The notes under the pieces: generated by a model
What the model was told of the DNA's origin: nothing
Databases searched by the model: none
The model's input: only the letters and a program-made list of their open reading frames with translations
Made by a program: the position numbers and the translations under genes
In this document: positions 16,748 to 24,752 of the stretch, piece after piece
Layout of the letters: every line of letters starts with the position of its first letter
Numbering within the stretch: position 1 is the stretch's first letter
NCBI GenBank assembly: GCA_900769665.1
Contig: CAAGHL010000050.1
Coordinates: 1-52,473 of the forward strand
Source: Clostridia bacterium
GTDB taxonomy: Bacteria; Bacillota; Clostridia; Christensenellales; CAG-314
Length of the DNA stretch: 52,473 nucleotides
Direction of reading: 5' to 3'

Positions 16748-17845
16748 ATGAAAGTATTGGATTTGCAAATATCTTCATATCGCAACCTTACCGCGCAAAA
16801 AGTGGCGCTCAACCAAGGCTTGAACGTGTTTGTCGGCGACAACGCACAGGGTAAAACAAACCTTGTGGAGAGCGTCTATTTGTGTTGCATCGGCAAAAGT
16901 CCGCGCTCCGACAAGGACAAGGATTTGATACGCTGGGGCGAGGAACAAGCCTACGTCAAGTTACGCTACGGCTGTCGCTACGGAGAGGGCACGATAGAGA
17001 TCAAACTAAACGCCAAGGGCAAAAAGCAAATTGCGCTAAACGGCGTGCCGGTGAGCAAAGTTGCCGATTTGTTGGGCAACCTGAACTGCGTGTACTTTTC
17101 CCCAAACGAAATACGCACGGTAAGCGCGTCGCCGTCGGAAAGAAGACGCTTTCTCGACATCGACCTGTGCCAGACGGACAAAAACTACTACTACAGTCTT
17201 AGCCGATTTAACAAAGCGCTGTTACAACGCAACAACCTACTGAAAACGGCGGCAACAATGGATGAAGCAATGCAAACGGTGTTTGTGTGGGACAAGCAAA
17301 TTGCCGAAGAGGGGGCGCAGGTAATTGTCAAACGCCGCCGCTTTTGCGAAAAGTTGAAGGACTACGCACGCCGTTGCCACGAAAAGTTGACCGACGGAAA
17401 GGAAACGTTGCTGCTGGAATACCAAACGCGCATAGAGGGCGAAACGGTGGAAGAAATTGCCGCCAACTACCTTGCCAAACTGCAAACCAACCTCGAACGG
17501 GACTTTGCCGCGCGCCACACCACAAGCGGTTGCCAACGCGACGATATACTGCTGAAAGTGAACGACGTGGACGTGCGCAATTTCGGAAGTCAAGGTCAAC
17601 TACGCACCACTGCGCTGGCGATGAAACTTGGCGAATTGATGATATTTAAGGACATCATTGGCGAGTACCCCGTGTTGCTACTAGACGACGTGTTGAGCGA
17701 GTTGGACGTGGAACGCCAACGCCGACTGCTGACATTTGACAGCCGTTTGCAAATACTGCTGACTACCGCAACGGAACTGCCGCCGCAAATTGTCGGCATA
17801 CCCTACGTACGCTACCACATTGCCGAAGGAACGGTAAAACAATAA
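16748..17845 (+). CDS. recF: DNA replication and repair protein RecF
   Basis: SMC-like ATPase that loads RecA at single-strand gaps with RecO and RecR. 365 residues. Walker A GDNAQGKTN (30-38), the early SYRNL motif, a central SPSERRRFLD block, and the ABC signature and Walker B near the C-terminus (LLLDDVLSELD). The start at 16748 (MKVLDLQ) matches the family N-terminus; an in-frame start 36 bases upstream falls inside the promoter. dnaA and dnaN are not in the window. The gene is transcribed away from gyrBA. Confidence 0.95.
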   Translation: MKVLDLQISSYRNLTAQKVALNQGLNVFVGDNAQGKTNLVESVYLCCIGKSPRSDKDKDLIRWGEEQAYVKLRYGCRYGEGTIEIKLNAKGKKQIALNGVPVSKVADLLGNLNCVYFSPNEIRTVSASPSERRRFLDIDLCQTDKNYYYSLSRFNKALLQRNNLLKTAATMDEAMQTVFVWDKQIAEEGAQVIVKRRRFCEKLKDYARRCHEKLTDGKETLLLEYQTRIEGETVEEIAANYLAKLQTNLERDFAARHTTSGCQRDDILLKVNDVDVRNFGSQGQLRTTALAMKLGELMIFKDIIGEYPVLLLDDVLSELDVERQRRLLTFDSRLQILLTTATELPPQIVGIPYVRYHIAEGTVKQ

Positions 17846-17861
17846 CAAAACAAACTAAAAC

Positions 17862-17912
17862 AAAACGTCCTATGTGCCGAAAAAATCGATACGTAGGACG
17901 TTTTTTATTACA
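17862..17912. terminator. Bidirectional terminator between recF and the PII gene
   Basis: AAAACGTCCTA (17862-17872) pairs with TAGGACGTTTT (17894-17904); T-run on plus, and GTTTTGTTTTAG follows on minus. Confidence 0.85.
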
Positions 17913-17923
17913 TTTTCGATGTT

Positions 17924-18295
17924 TTACTTTTGTTCGGCAGGGGTTTGTTCGGCGGCATTTTCGTCGTTTTCCGCAACGGTTGCGACGGGTGCGCCGATAC
18001 CAACCACGTCTTCCACGGGAAGAGCAAAAGCAATGCCGCTGCACTCCGTCTTGACGCCGACGGTCTTGTACAGCGCACGAAGTACGTCGTCCTTGATTTG
18101 CTCGTCGACGACGATCATTACGATTTCTTTTTCCGGTTGGACGACAATGCCGAACTTGCTTGCGGCAAGCGGATTGCTTGTACCGCGTGCATGAATGACC
18201 GTGCCGCCCGTTGCGCCTGCCTCACGCGCGCACGCCATTACTTGTTCGTGACAACCTGCGTTGACTATACTGAATACCACTTGATACTTACTCAT
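17924..18295 (-). CDS. PII-family signalling protein
   Basis: 123 residues with the PII ferredoxin-like fold: YQVVFSIVNAGCHEQVMACAREAG, the GGTVIHARGTSNP segment, then EIVMIVVDEQIKDDVLRAL and a GIAFALPVEDVVG strand. The acidic C-terminal tail is extra. It lacks the GlnB/GlnK T-loop Tyr motif, so it is a PII-like sensor, not a classical nitrogen regulator. Such proteins are commonly encoded beside DUF1538 transporters, as here, and probably gate them in response to a small ligand. GGAG upstream sets the start. Confidence 0.82.
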   Translation of the reverse strand: MSKYQVVFSIVNAGCHEQVMACAREAGATGGTVIHARGTSNPLAASKFGIVVQPEKEIVMIVVDEQIKDDVLRALYKTVGVKTECSGIAFALPVEDVVGIGAPVATVAENDENAAEQTPAEQK

Positions 18296-18364
18296 AATTT
18301 GCTCCGAAATAATGCGGTTTTCCGCAACGATTCTTGAGGGATTTAGATTACATTAACTCTTTTT

Positions 18365-18549
18365 TAGGGATTCAATTTGCCATCACTAATTACCTTGAAA
18401 GGTGTGAAGCATTTTTGCGTGCGTGAGGGCGAGCTAATTAAAGGCAAACGAGCGAACTCGTACTCTTGCGGTACGTGGAACGAGTTTAACGCATAAGTAG
18501 CCGTCATCACACGCGCAAAAATACTTGGTGATGGCAAATGGAAGCCCTA
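18365..18549. mobile_element. MITE-like element, 185 bp, TA ends
   Basis: Terminal inverted repeats of 25 bases with three mismatches: TAGGGATTCAATTTGCC at the left (18365-18389) and its complement at the right (18525-18549). The element begins with TA and ends with TA, as for Tc1/mariner or IS630 type MITEs. Inside, ATTTTTGCGTGCGTG pairs with CACGCGCAAAAAT, giving a long foldback. The right end supplies the stop codon of the 18547-18951 gene. A second member lies at 44165-44280. Confidence 0.82.
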
Positions 18550-18951
18550 CTGTATATTAGTTAGGAATTGATACACCGACACGCCGATAGTGCTTGTAAA
18601 AGGCACTGTAAACGCAATGCCTTTGCCGCCGCGGATGGTTTGGAACTTTTCCTCCAACACGGAAAGGGCGTTTTTGGCTTGGTCTCGCCTGATTACGGTA
18701 AAGATAACTTGCTTTTCGGGGTCGGTGGTCACGTACTGCAATCCTTGCGGCGCAGTGCCGAATGCCGACACGTCAAGTTGCAAATTGACGTCGTATGCTT
18801 GCAACAAATCTATGTAAAACTCCGCCTTTTTGCGGTTAACCACCGTCACAAGCAACATCAGCTTGTTTGGCGCAACGGGCGGTTTGTCTGCGGCACGCTT
18901 GGGCGGCTTGATTACGGTACGTATTACGTCCTTTGTTTTGACACTTGCCAT
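18547..18951 (-). CDS. Second PII-like protein of the DUF1538 locus
   Basis: 134 residues. After a basic Lys/Pro-rich N-terminus (to ~30) a PII-like domain begins at NKLMLLVTVVNRKKAEFYIDLLQAYD, with QVIFTVIRRDQAKNALSVLEE and GKGIAFTVPFTSTIGV at the end, parallel to the 17924-18295 protein. The start at 18951 is preferred because GGAG lies nine bases upstream; the frame is open 30 codons further. The stop codon is formed by the terminal TA of the MITE-like element, so the last few residues may differ from the ancestral gene. It probably works with the other PII-like protein on the DUF1538 transporter. Confidence 0.75.
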   Translation of the reverse strand: MASVKTKDVIRTVIKPPKRAADKPPVAPNKLMLLVTVVNRKKAEFYIDLLQAYDVNLQLDVSAFGTAPQGLQYVTTDPEKQVIFTVIRRDQAKNALSVLEEKFQTIRGGKGIAFTVPFTSTIGVSVYQFLTNIQ

Positions 18952-19102
18952 AGAAAGTTTCTCCGTTTTGTAGTGACTTTTTGCAAAATTTGTCGTATTT
19001 TGCAAATCATTTTTGCTACACTCACGCATAAAATGTCGCAAAAATCACGATACGTATATGTTTTTCGATTACAATCTTCTAAACTTCAATTATTTCTATA
19101 TT

Positions 19103-19140
19103 ATGCAAACCGAGGTTTGCATATCGTTGTTTTTACCACT
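19103..19140 (+). terminator. Hairpin, possible terminator
   Basis: ATGCAAAC (19103-19110) and GTTTGCAT (19115-19122) with a four-base loop; the T-rich flank (CGTTGTTTTTACC) is on plus although both flanking genes are on minus. Confidence 0.4.
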
Positions 19141-19198
19141 CTAAACTGCCCTAAGGCACAACCCTAGTCGAGCATGCTCGGGCACACTCACAAACTCG

Positions 19199-20734
19199 CT
19201 AAAAATAGATAATTTGCTCGTCGTCGGCACTCAAAATACGCTTTTGCGCCACGCTGTCGCGCATCTTCTTTGCCATTACGGCACGGAAACCGAGTAGCTG
19301 TATCGTGATTAGCGGCGTCATTGCTACCATTGCCACAATACCGAACGCGTCGGTAAGCACCTTGTCGGCACTACCGCCGTTAAGCCCCACGCACACGCCG
19401 ATTGCCATAGGCAAAATGAAACTGCTTGTCAACGGACCGCTTGCCACGCCACCGCTGTCGAATGCGATTGCCGTGTACATAGGCGGCACAAAAAAGCTTA
19501 GTCCCAACGAAATGATGTAGCCGGGGATGAGGTAATACAGTATGCTGAAACCGTACACCATACGTAGCATACTCAGTCCGATACTTAGCCCCACGCCCAC
19601 CGACAGCGCAATAAGCATACTGCGCTTACTTACAGTACGGTTGGTGATCTCTTCCACTTGCTTGTTGAGTACGTGTATTGCAGGCTCGGCAAGCACTACT
19701 ACCATACCGATGATAAATCCAAACAGCACGATTACCCAATCGGATTGCGCAGACAGTTCCGTACCGAGCTTGTATCCGACGGGCATGAAGCCGACGGACA
19801 CCGCCGACAAAAAGACAACCAAACCCACAAACGTGTACAGCAAACCGAATGAAATACGCTTTAGTTTGCGTGCAGGCATCTTGAGTATGGTAAATTGCAA
19901 CACAAGGAAGAACGCCACAATCAGTCCAAGCGCAAGGGCAACTTCCTTAATTACGCTCCACATGATGACAAAAAACGCCGCAAACACGTTGTCGGCAATG
20001 GCGTAGTCGGCAAGCGTGTAGTTTACGTCGCCCGTAGACACCAGTCCCAACGCCATCACCGCAAGCACGGGACCGATGGAGCACAACGCCACCAAGCCGA
20101 AGCTGTTTTCGTCCGCATGTTTGCCGCCGATTGTTTGGGAAATACCCACGCCGAACGCCATAATGAACGGCACCGTGATTGGTCCCGTAGTAACGCCGCC
20201 GCTGTCGAAGCTCATTGCAAGGAAGTCCTCGTTGCCTGTGACCACAAGTATCGCCACAATGGCAAACAGCACCATGTAAAAGAATGAAAGCATTGCCGAA
20301 AGGGACTTTTTCGTGACGATTTTCAGTACAGCCAACAGCAAAAAAAGTCCGACGCCCACGCCCACCGAAACAATCAGCGCAACGCGGTCGATCTTGCCTG
20401 CAACTTGGTCGGCAAGCACGGCAAGGTCGGGTTCGGCAACGGTGATAAGCACGCCCATGCCGAAGCTTACGCCGAGCAACAACCACATCTTCTTGGACTT
20501 GGTCAGTCCGCTACCCATGTAGTCGCCTATCGGGGTCATAAACATGTCCGCACCGAGGCTAAACAGTCCTATGCCCAGTATCATCAACACTGCCGAAGCG
20601 CAAAACACCGCTATTTCCTTGCCTGACAAATTGGCAAGCGGCGTAAGCGCAAGTATCAGCACTATCGCAACGACGGGCAGTACGGAAAACAACGCTTCCT
20701 TTATCTTGTCTAAAAAGTGTTCTCTCATTTCCAT
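19199..20734 (-). CDS. DUF1538 family membrane transporter (two-repeat form)
   Basis: 511 residues, about 13-14 membrane helices, made of two DUF1538 repeats. Each repeat has an AEP motif in a membrane helix (VAEPDLAVLADQV ~100-111 and LAEPAIHVLNKQV ~350) and a DSGGV re-entrant-like segment (FDSGGVTTGPITVPF ~177-190 and FDSGGVASGPLTSSF ~430). In one halophile a DUF1538 pair has, to my memory, been reported as a sodium/proton antiporter; here transport of a cation or small anion is inferred. The downstream PII-like genes suggest ligand control. Spo0A-like boxes lie directly before the start. The Shine-Dalgarno is weak (TGGAA). Confidence 0.85.
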   Translation of the reverse strand: MEMREHFLDKIKEALFSVLPVVAIVLILALTPLANLSGKEIAVFCASAVLMILGIGLFSLGADMFMTPIGDYMGSGLTKSKKMWLLLGVSFGMGVLITVAEPDLAVLADQVAGKIDRVALIVSVGVGVGLFLLLAVLKIVTKKSLSAMLSFFYMVLFAIVAILVVTGNEDFLAMSFDSGGVTTGPITVPFIMAFGVGISQTIGGKHADENSFGLVALCSIGPVLAVMALGLVSTGDVNYTLADYAIADNVFAAFFVIMWSVIKEVALALGLIVAFFLVLQFTILKMPARKLKRISFGLLYTFVGLVVFLSAVSVGFMPVGYKLGTELSAQSDWVIVLFGFIIGMVVVLAEPAIHVLNKQVEEITNRTVSKRSMLIALSVGVGLSIGLSMLRMVYGFSILYYLIPGYIISLGLSFFVPPMYTAIAFDSGGVASGPLTSSFILPMAIGVCVGLNGGSADKVLTDAFGIVAMVAMTPLITIQLLGFRAVMAKKMRDSVAQKRILSADDEQIIYF

Positions 20735-20737
20735 AAT

Positions 20738-20760
20738 TCGACAAAATTTGACAATACGGC
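20738..20760 (-). promoter_or_regulatory. Two Spo0A-like boxes before the DUF1538 gene
   Basis: Read on minus: ATTGTCAAATTTTGTCGAAT, giving TGTCAAA and TGTCGAA only 4-25 bases before the start codon. TGTCGAA is the B. subtilis 0A box; a site here would more likely repress or block elongation than activate. Confidence 0.4.
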
Positions 20761-20849
20761 ACTCGAACTAACAGCGATATAAGTTGTCGGTTCAAGCACC
20801 GTACTCGTAATTTGTAATTATTGTATTACGTCAATCTTTTATTAACGTC

Positions 20850-20878
20850 ATTATACCACAAAATCGTCTTTTTGACAA
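20850..20878 (-). promoter_or_regulatory. Sigma-A promoter of the DUF1538 operon
   Basis: Read on minus: -35 TTGTCA (20878-20873), 17-base spacer, -10 TATAAT (20855-20850). It gives a leader of about 110 bases containing the 0A-like boxes. Confidence 0.75.
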
Positions 20879-21013
20879 ATGCAATTTTTGCATTTTTTAC
20901 GCAAACAATTGCAATATGGCTAAACACTGACAAATAGCGCAAAAACGACTTTTTTTGTTGTTTACGGTGAATGTCTGCTGTCGTTTTTTGTTTAACGCCA
21001 CTGCCGCTTGCCG

Positions 21014-24000
21014 CTACATTTTGACTAGTTTGTTGTCGGCAATGGACAAGATGTAACAATCAACGTCGGTAATTCCGAAGATTTTTTCTACGGCAAGTCG
21101 GTAACTGTTCAGTTGCGCGCGGTAACGTTTCTTTACGCCGTCGCTGTGGCGAGTGTACTTGTAGTCCACCACTATTGCATGGTTGTCGGCAACGACAAGT
21201 AGGTCTATCACGCCCTGCAACATAACCTCGTCGGTGTAGTCGCTACCTGCAACCAACTTGTTGTAGGGGGCGCACAACATAAAGGGCAACTCGCGGTAAA
21301 CCTTGCCGCTTGCGACGATTTGCTTGTACGTCGGGTCGTTGACAACGGCGCACACCGTAGCCGCATCCACGCCGTCGGCGTAGCGTTGTTCCAATTTTTC
21401 CTCGGCAACCAAGCGTTCCACCAGCGTTGTTACGTCCGCTACCGTCGCACCGAGGGGCAGATGTTGCAACACTTTGTGATACGCCGTGCCGACTTTGTTG
21501 CGTTCGGCTTGCTCGTCCATTGCCTTTTTTGTAGGTTTGTACGCAGTTTGCGGCGCACTCTTTGTCGTGGTTTGCGGCGTGCCTTCGGGCAGGTAGTCGT
21601 CCACAAGCACTTGTTCGGCTTGTTCTTCCTGCACGTCGGCTTGCTCCAACACCGCCAATGCTTCCTTATCAAGCGCCGAACTGACAACCTTCAATGGCAT
21701 GCCCGTTTGCGCCGTGTAGGGGTAGGCGTAGTTCATTTGCGCAAGCACCTTGTCTTGGTCGGTGTACTGCGGCACAATACGTTCCGTCGTTGCCGTTTCC
21801 TTGCTTTCGGGCAAGTCGCGGTTGACCACCACCGTCAGCTTGCTTCCGTTTGTTTCCACGGGGTTGTAGCGCGAAACAAGCATAGATACAATCCAATCCA
21901 TGTGCGAAATTGCCTTGTTTGGTTGCTTGGGCAATTCGGTAAGTTGTTTTTCCGTTACGTTACCGACAACGTTCAACAAATACTTGGCACGTGTCAAGGC
22001 AACGTACAGTAGGCGCATTTCTTCCTCGCGCTGTTTGGTTTTGTTGAACATTCCGCACGCCGTCGCGCCCATTGTGCCGGACACGCGCATGTTGTCGAAG
22101 TTGTAGTAATTGATTGCCACGCCCATGTCGACGTTGCGTTCCACACGCTCGGGGAACAAATTAAACTTGCCCTCGGTCGCCGCTACGATAACGACAGGAA
22201 ACTCCAAACCCTTGGAAGCGTGCATTGTCATCATGCGCACGGCATTGACGTTGCCAAGTCCTTCCTCGACAGCGTTGTCCTCGCTTTGGTCGATAAACTC
22301 CAAAAACTTGTCCACGCTTTCGCCGTATGCGGCGTCACGCACTCCGTCGATGAAGGCATACAGTTTGCGCACACGCAGTCCGCCGTTGGGCAGTCCCTCC
22401 ACGTACAGTGCGTAGTCCGTCAGTTTCAGTACGTACAGCACGGTTTCGCAAACCGTCGCCCCGTGGGAGAAAAAACGCACTTTGTCAACAAAATTAAGTA
22501 ACGTATCGATTTTTTTGGTAATTTCGCTGTCGGGGAAATCCCTGCGGAAAGCACGCAAACGGTCGTAAAACGGTACTCTGCCATTGGTGTCCAAACGTAT
22601 TTGTCCAAGCTCCGCCTCGGTAAAATTGCCGAAGCAAGACAGGCAAATGCCCACCAAATACACGTCGTTGTAGGGGTTGTCTACCACACGCAACAGGTTG
22701 ACTATGTCGCGCACTTCCTTACTTGCGTAGCCGTCCGTCTTGAAGTTGGCAACGACGGGGATGTTTGCCTCGACAAGTGCGTCGTAGATAGCCTCCGCCT
22801 TGCCGCGCAACGAACGCGTAAGTATCACAATGTCGCCGTAGTCGATACTGCGCATTTCGCCGTTGACCTCGTAGGTAGTGCCGACGTAATTTTTGATATT
22901 TGACACGATGACGGCGGCTTGGCTAAGTCCCTCGTCGGGTGCGGACACGTCGGTGATGTCGTACATGCCGGTAACCTCGGGCGGCTCTTCCTTGGGCAAA
23001 CACACCAAGTTGACAAGTACCGACGGCAAGTCTACCGTGCGTCCGTTAGGACCATCCAACATAGCGTCGGTTGCGTAGTTTACTCGTCCGAAGTCTTCCG
23101 TCATTATGTAGCAAAACAAGCCGTTGACAAACTCGAAAATTTCCTTGTTTGTGCGGAAGTTTTGGTTGAGCTTTATCGCCGTACCCTCTTGTCCGCTTTT
23201 GTAGCGGTTGTATTTGTCGAGGAAAATTTCCGGCTCGCACCCACGAAAACCGTAGATGGATTGCTTGACGTCGCCCACCATAAACAGGTCTGCGCCGCCC
23301 AAAGCGCGCACAAGTTCCTCCTGTATCGGGCTGGTATCTTGGTATTCGTCTACAAACACGTACTTGTAACGCGCGCCGATTTCCTTTGCCGCTTCCTCGT
23401 TACGCAATACTTTTAGCGCAAGATGTTCCAAGTCGCCGAAGTCTATTGCGCCGCGTTGGCGTTTGGCGGCGTAGTACTTTTCCTCGAAACGTTGCACTAT
23501 CTCCACCAATTTGTCGGTGTAAGCCACGCTATCGACGGTTTGTTGCCACAGCGTTTCGATACTCATGCCGCGAAACAGCTTTTGGTACTTCTTGGCAAGT
23601 TCGTCGTAGGTTTTGTACACCGAGTCGAAGTCGCTACGCAACTTTTCCTCGATTGCTTGATCCACGCACATCGGCTTCTTTTTGTTGCGTATCGGCAGTT
23701 TGAGCAAAGTTGTCGTGGCAAGATTTGTCACCGCTTGCGACAGTTCGTCGGTGGCAAAGTTGCAACGAGAGGCGTTTTGTCGGCAAACATCGGCGCACAC
23801 GTCCACGCCTTCTTCCGCCGCGCGCCTTGCCACGTCGGCAAAATTAGCTTTGACGTAGCCCAAAGTATCGGTAATATCGGCAAGCAACGTTGTCACCACG
23901 GGGTTGTCGGGCGAGTACTCGACAAAATTGTTGCGTTTGCTTGCGTACCAAGCGCCGAAGTCTTCCAAACCGCGCGCAAACTCGTACAAGCTAAACACCG

Positions 24001-24496
24001 TATCGCGGAAACACTGCTCCTGACGATTGCGAGTGAAAATCTTGCGCACACGACGGAACAAATCGTCGTTTGCTTGCGAATACTCCTCAAACACCTCTTC
24101 CAAGGCGTCGTTTTTCATGTTGGCGACCGTCACGTTGTCCAATATGGAAAAGTCGGGGTCTATGTCCGCCAAGTAGAAATAGTTACGCAACAACTCGCTA
24201 CAAAAACTGTGTATTGTACTGATATTGGCATTATCTAACTTTTCAAGCTGCTCCACCATGCGACGGTCGGTGCCGAAATTTGACAGTTCTCGTGCAAGGC
24301 GTGCTTTCATTTCCGCCGCGGCAAGGTTGGTAAACGTCACCACCACAAATTGGGAAATATCCGCGCCGCCTTCGAGTAGCGACAGTATCCGCTGTATCAT
24401 CACGGTGGTTTTGCCCGTACCTGCCGACGCCGATACCAAAAGTCGCCTTCCGCGAAAATCTATTACCTGTTGTTGTTCCGTAGTAAACTTTTTCAT
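21014..24496 (-). CDS. addA: ATP-dependent helicase/nuclease subunit A
   Basis: 1160-residue UvrD-type helicase with C-terminal nuclease, the AddA half of the Gram-positive RecBCD equivalent for double-strand break processing. Walker A SASAGTGKT (22-30), helicase motif II FVDEYQDTSPIQ, motif VI LLYVALTRAKY, and the RecB-type nuclease motif GVIDLLVV...VVDYKYTRH near the C-terminus. Length fits AddA. It normally pairs with AddB, whose gene usually lies just upstream; none is found here. The plausible ribosome site is GGACGGAC and the gene has its own promoter. Confidence 0.94.
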   Translation of the reverse strand: MKKFTTEQQQVIDFRGRRLLVSASAGTGKTTVMIQRILSLLEGGADISQFVVVTFTNLAAAEMKARLARELSNFGTDRRMVEQLEKLDNANISTIHSFCSELLRNYFYLADIDPDFSILDNVTVANMKNDALEEVFEEYSQANDDLFRRVRKIFTRNRQEQCFRDTVFSLYEFARGLEDFGAWYASKRNNFVEYSPDNPVVTTLLADITDTLGYVKANFADVARRAAEEGVDVCADVCRQNASRCNFATDELSQAVTNLATTTLLKLPIRNKKKPMCVDQAIEEKLRSDFDSVYKTYDELAKKYQKLFRGMSIETLWQQTVDSVAYTDKLVEIVQRFEEKYYAAKRQRGAIDFGDLEHLALKVLRNEEAAKEIGARYKYVFVDEYQDTSPIQEELVRALGGADLFMVGDVKQSIYGFRGCEPEIFLDKYNRYKSGQEGTAIKLNQNFRTNKEIFEFVNGLFCYIMTEDFGRVNYATDAMLDGPNGRTVDLPSVLVNLVCLPKEEPPEVTGMYDITDVSAPDEGLSQAAVIVSNIKNYVGTTYEVNGEMRSIDYGDIVILTRSLRGKAEAIYDALVEANIPVVANFKTDGYASKEVRDIVNLLRVVDNPYNDVYLVGICLSCFGNFTEAELGQIRLDTNGRVPFYDRLRAFRRDFPDSEITKKIDTLLNFVDKVRFFSHGATVCETVLYVLKLTDYALYVEGLPNGGLRVRKLYAFIDGVRDAAYGESVDKFLEFIDQSEDNAVEEGLGNVNAVRMMTMHASKGLEFPVVIVAATEGKFNLFPERVERNVDMGVAINYYNFDNMRVSGTMGATACGMFNKTKQREEEMRLLYVALTRAKYLLNVVGNVTEKQLTELPKQPNKAISHMDWIVSMLVSRYNPVETNGSKLTVVVNRDLPESKETATTERIVPQYTDQDKVLAQMNYAYPYTAQTGMPLKVVSSALDKEALAVLEQADVQEEQAEQVLVDDYLPEGTPQTTTKSAPQTAYKPTKKAMDEQAERNKVGTAYHKVLQHLPLGATVADVTTLVERLVAEEKLEQRYADGVDAATVCAVVNDPTYKQIVASGKVYRELPFMLCAPYNKLVAGSDYTDEVMLQGVIDLLVVADNHAIVVDYKYTRHSDGVKKRYRAQLNSYRLAVEKIFGITDVDCYILSIADNKLVKM

Positions 24497-24588
24497 TTGT
24501 CCGTCCGTTTGTAAGCCGAATTAGGCAATATCCTGCGCCTAGCGACGGCAAAACAATATGCCGTGCAATTGCAATCTCAGTCAAACTA

Positions 24589-24617
24589 ATTATATCATAA
24601 CTCGCGCCGAATATCAA
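24589..24617 (-). promoter_or_regulatory. Sigma-A promoter of addA
   Basis: Read on minus: -35 TTGATA (24617-24612), 17-base spacer, -10 TATAAT (24594-24589), about 95 bases ahead of the start. Confidence 0.78.
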
Positions 24618-24656
24618 CCGACAAAAAGCTGAAAATGACACCATGTTGTCGGCTTA

Positions 24657-24695
24657 GCAAAAAAGTCGAACGGTTTGTGCCGTTCGACTTTTTGT
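24657..24695. terminator. Terminator of the hydrogenase operon
   Basis: AAGTCGAACGG (24663-24673) pairs with CCGTTCGACTT (24680-24690), with A/T runs on both sides, so it works for the minus-strand hydA transcript and possibly on plus. Confidence 0.88.
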
Positions 24696-24752
24696 TTAGT
24701 TTTGGTTTGCGTCCGCAACGCTAGTACGCCTATCGACGAAAAGCACGTTTGT

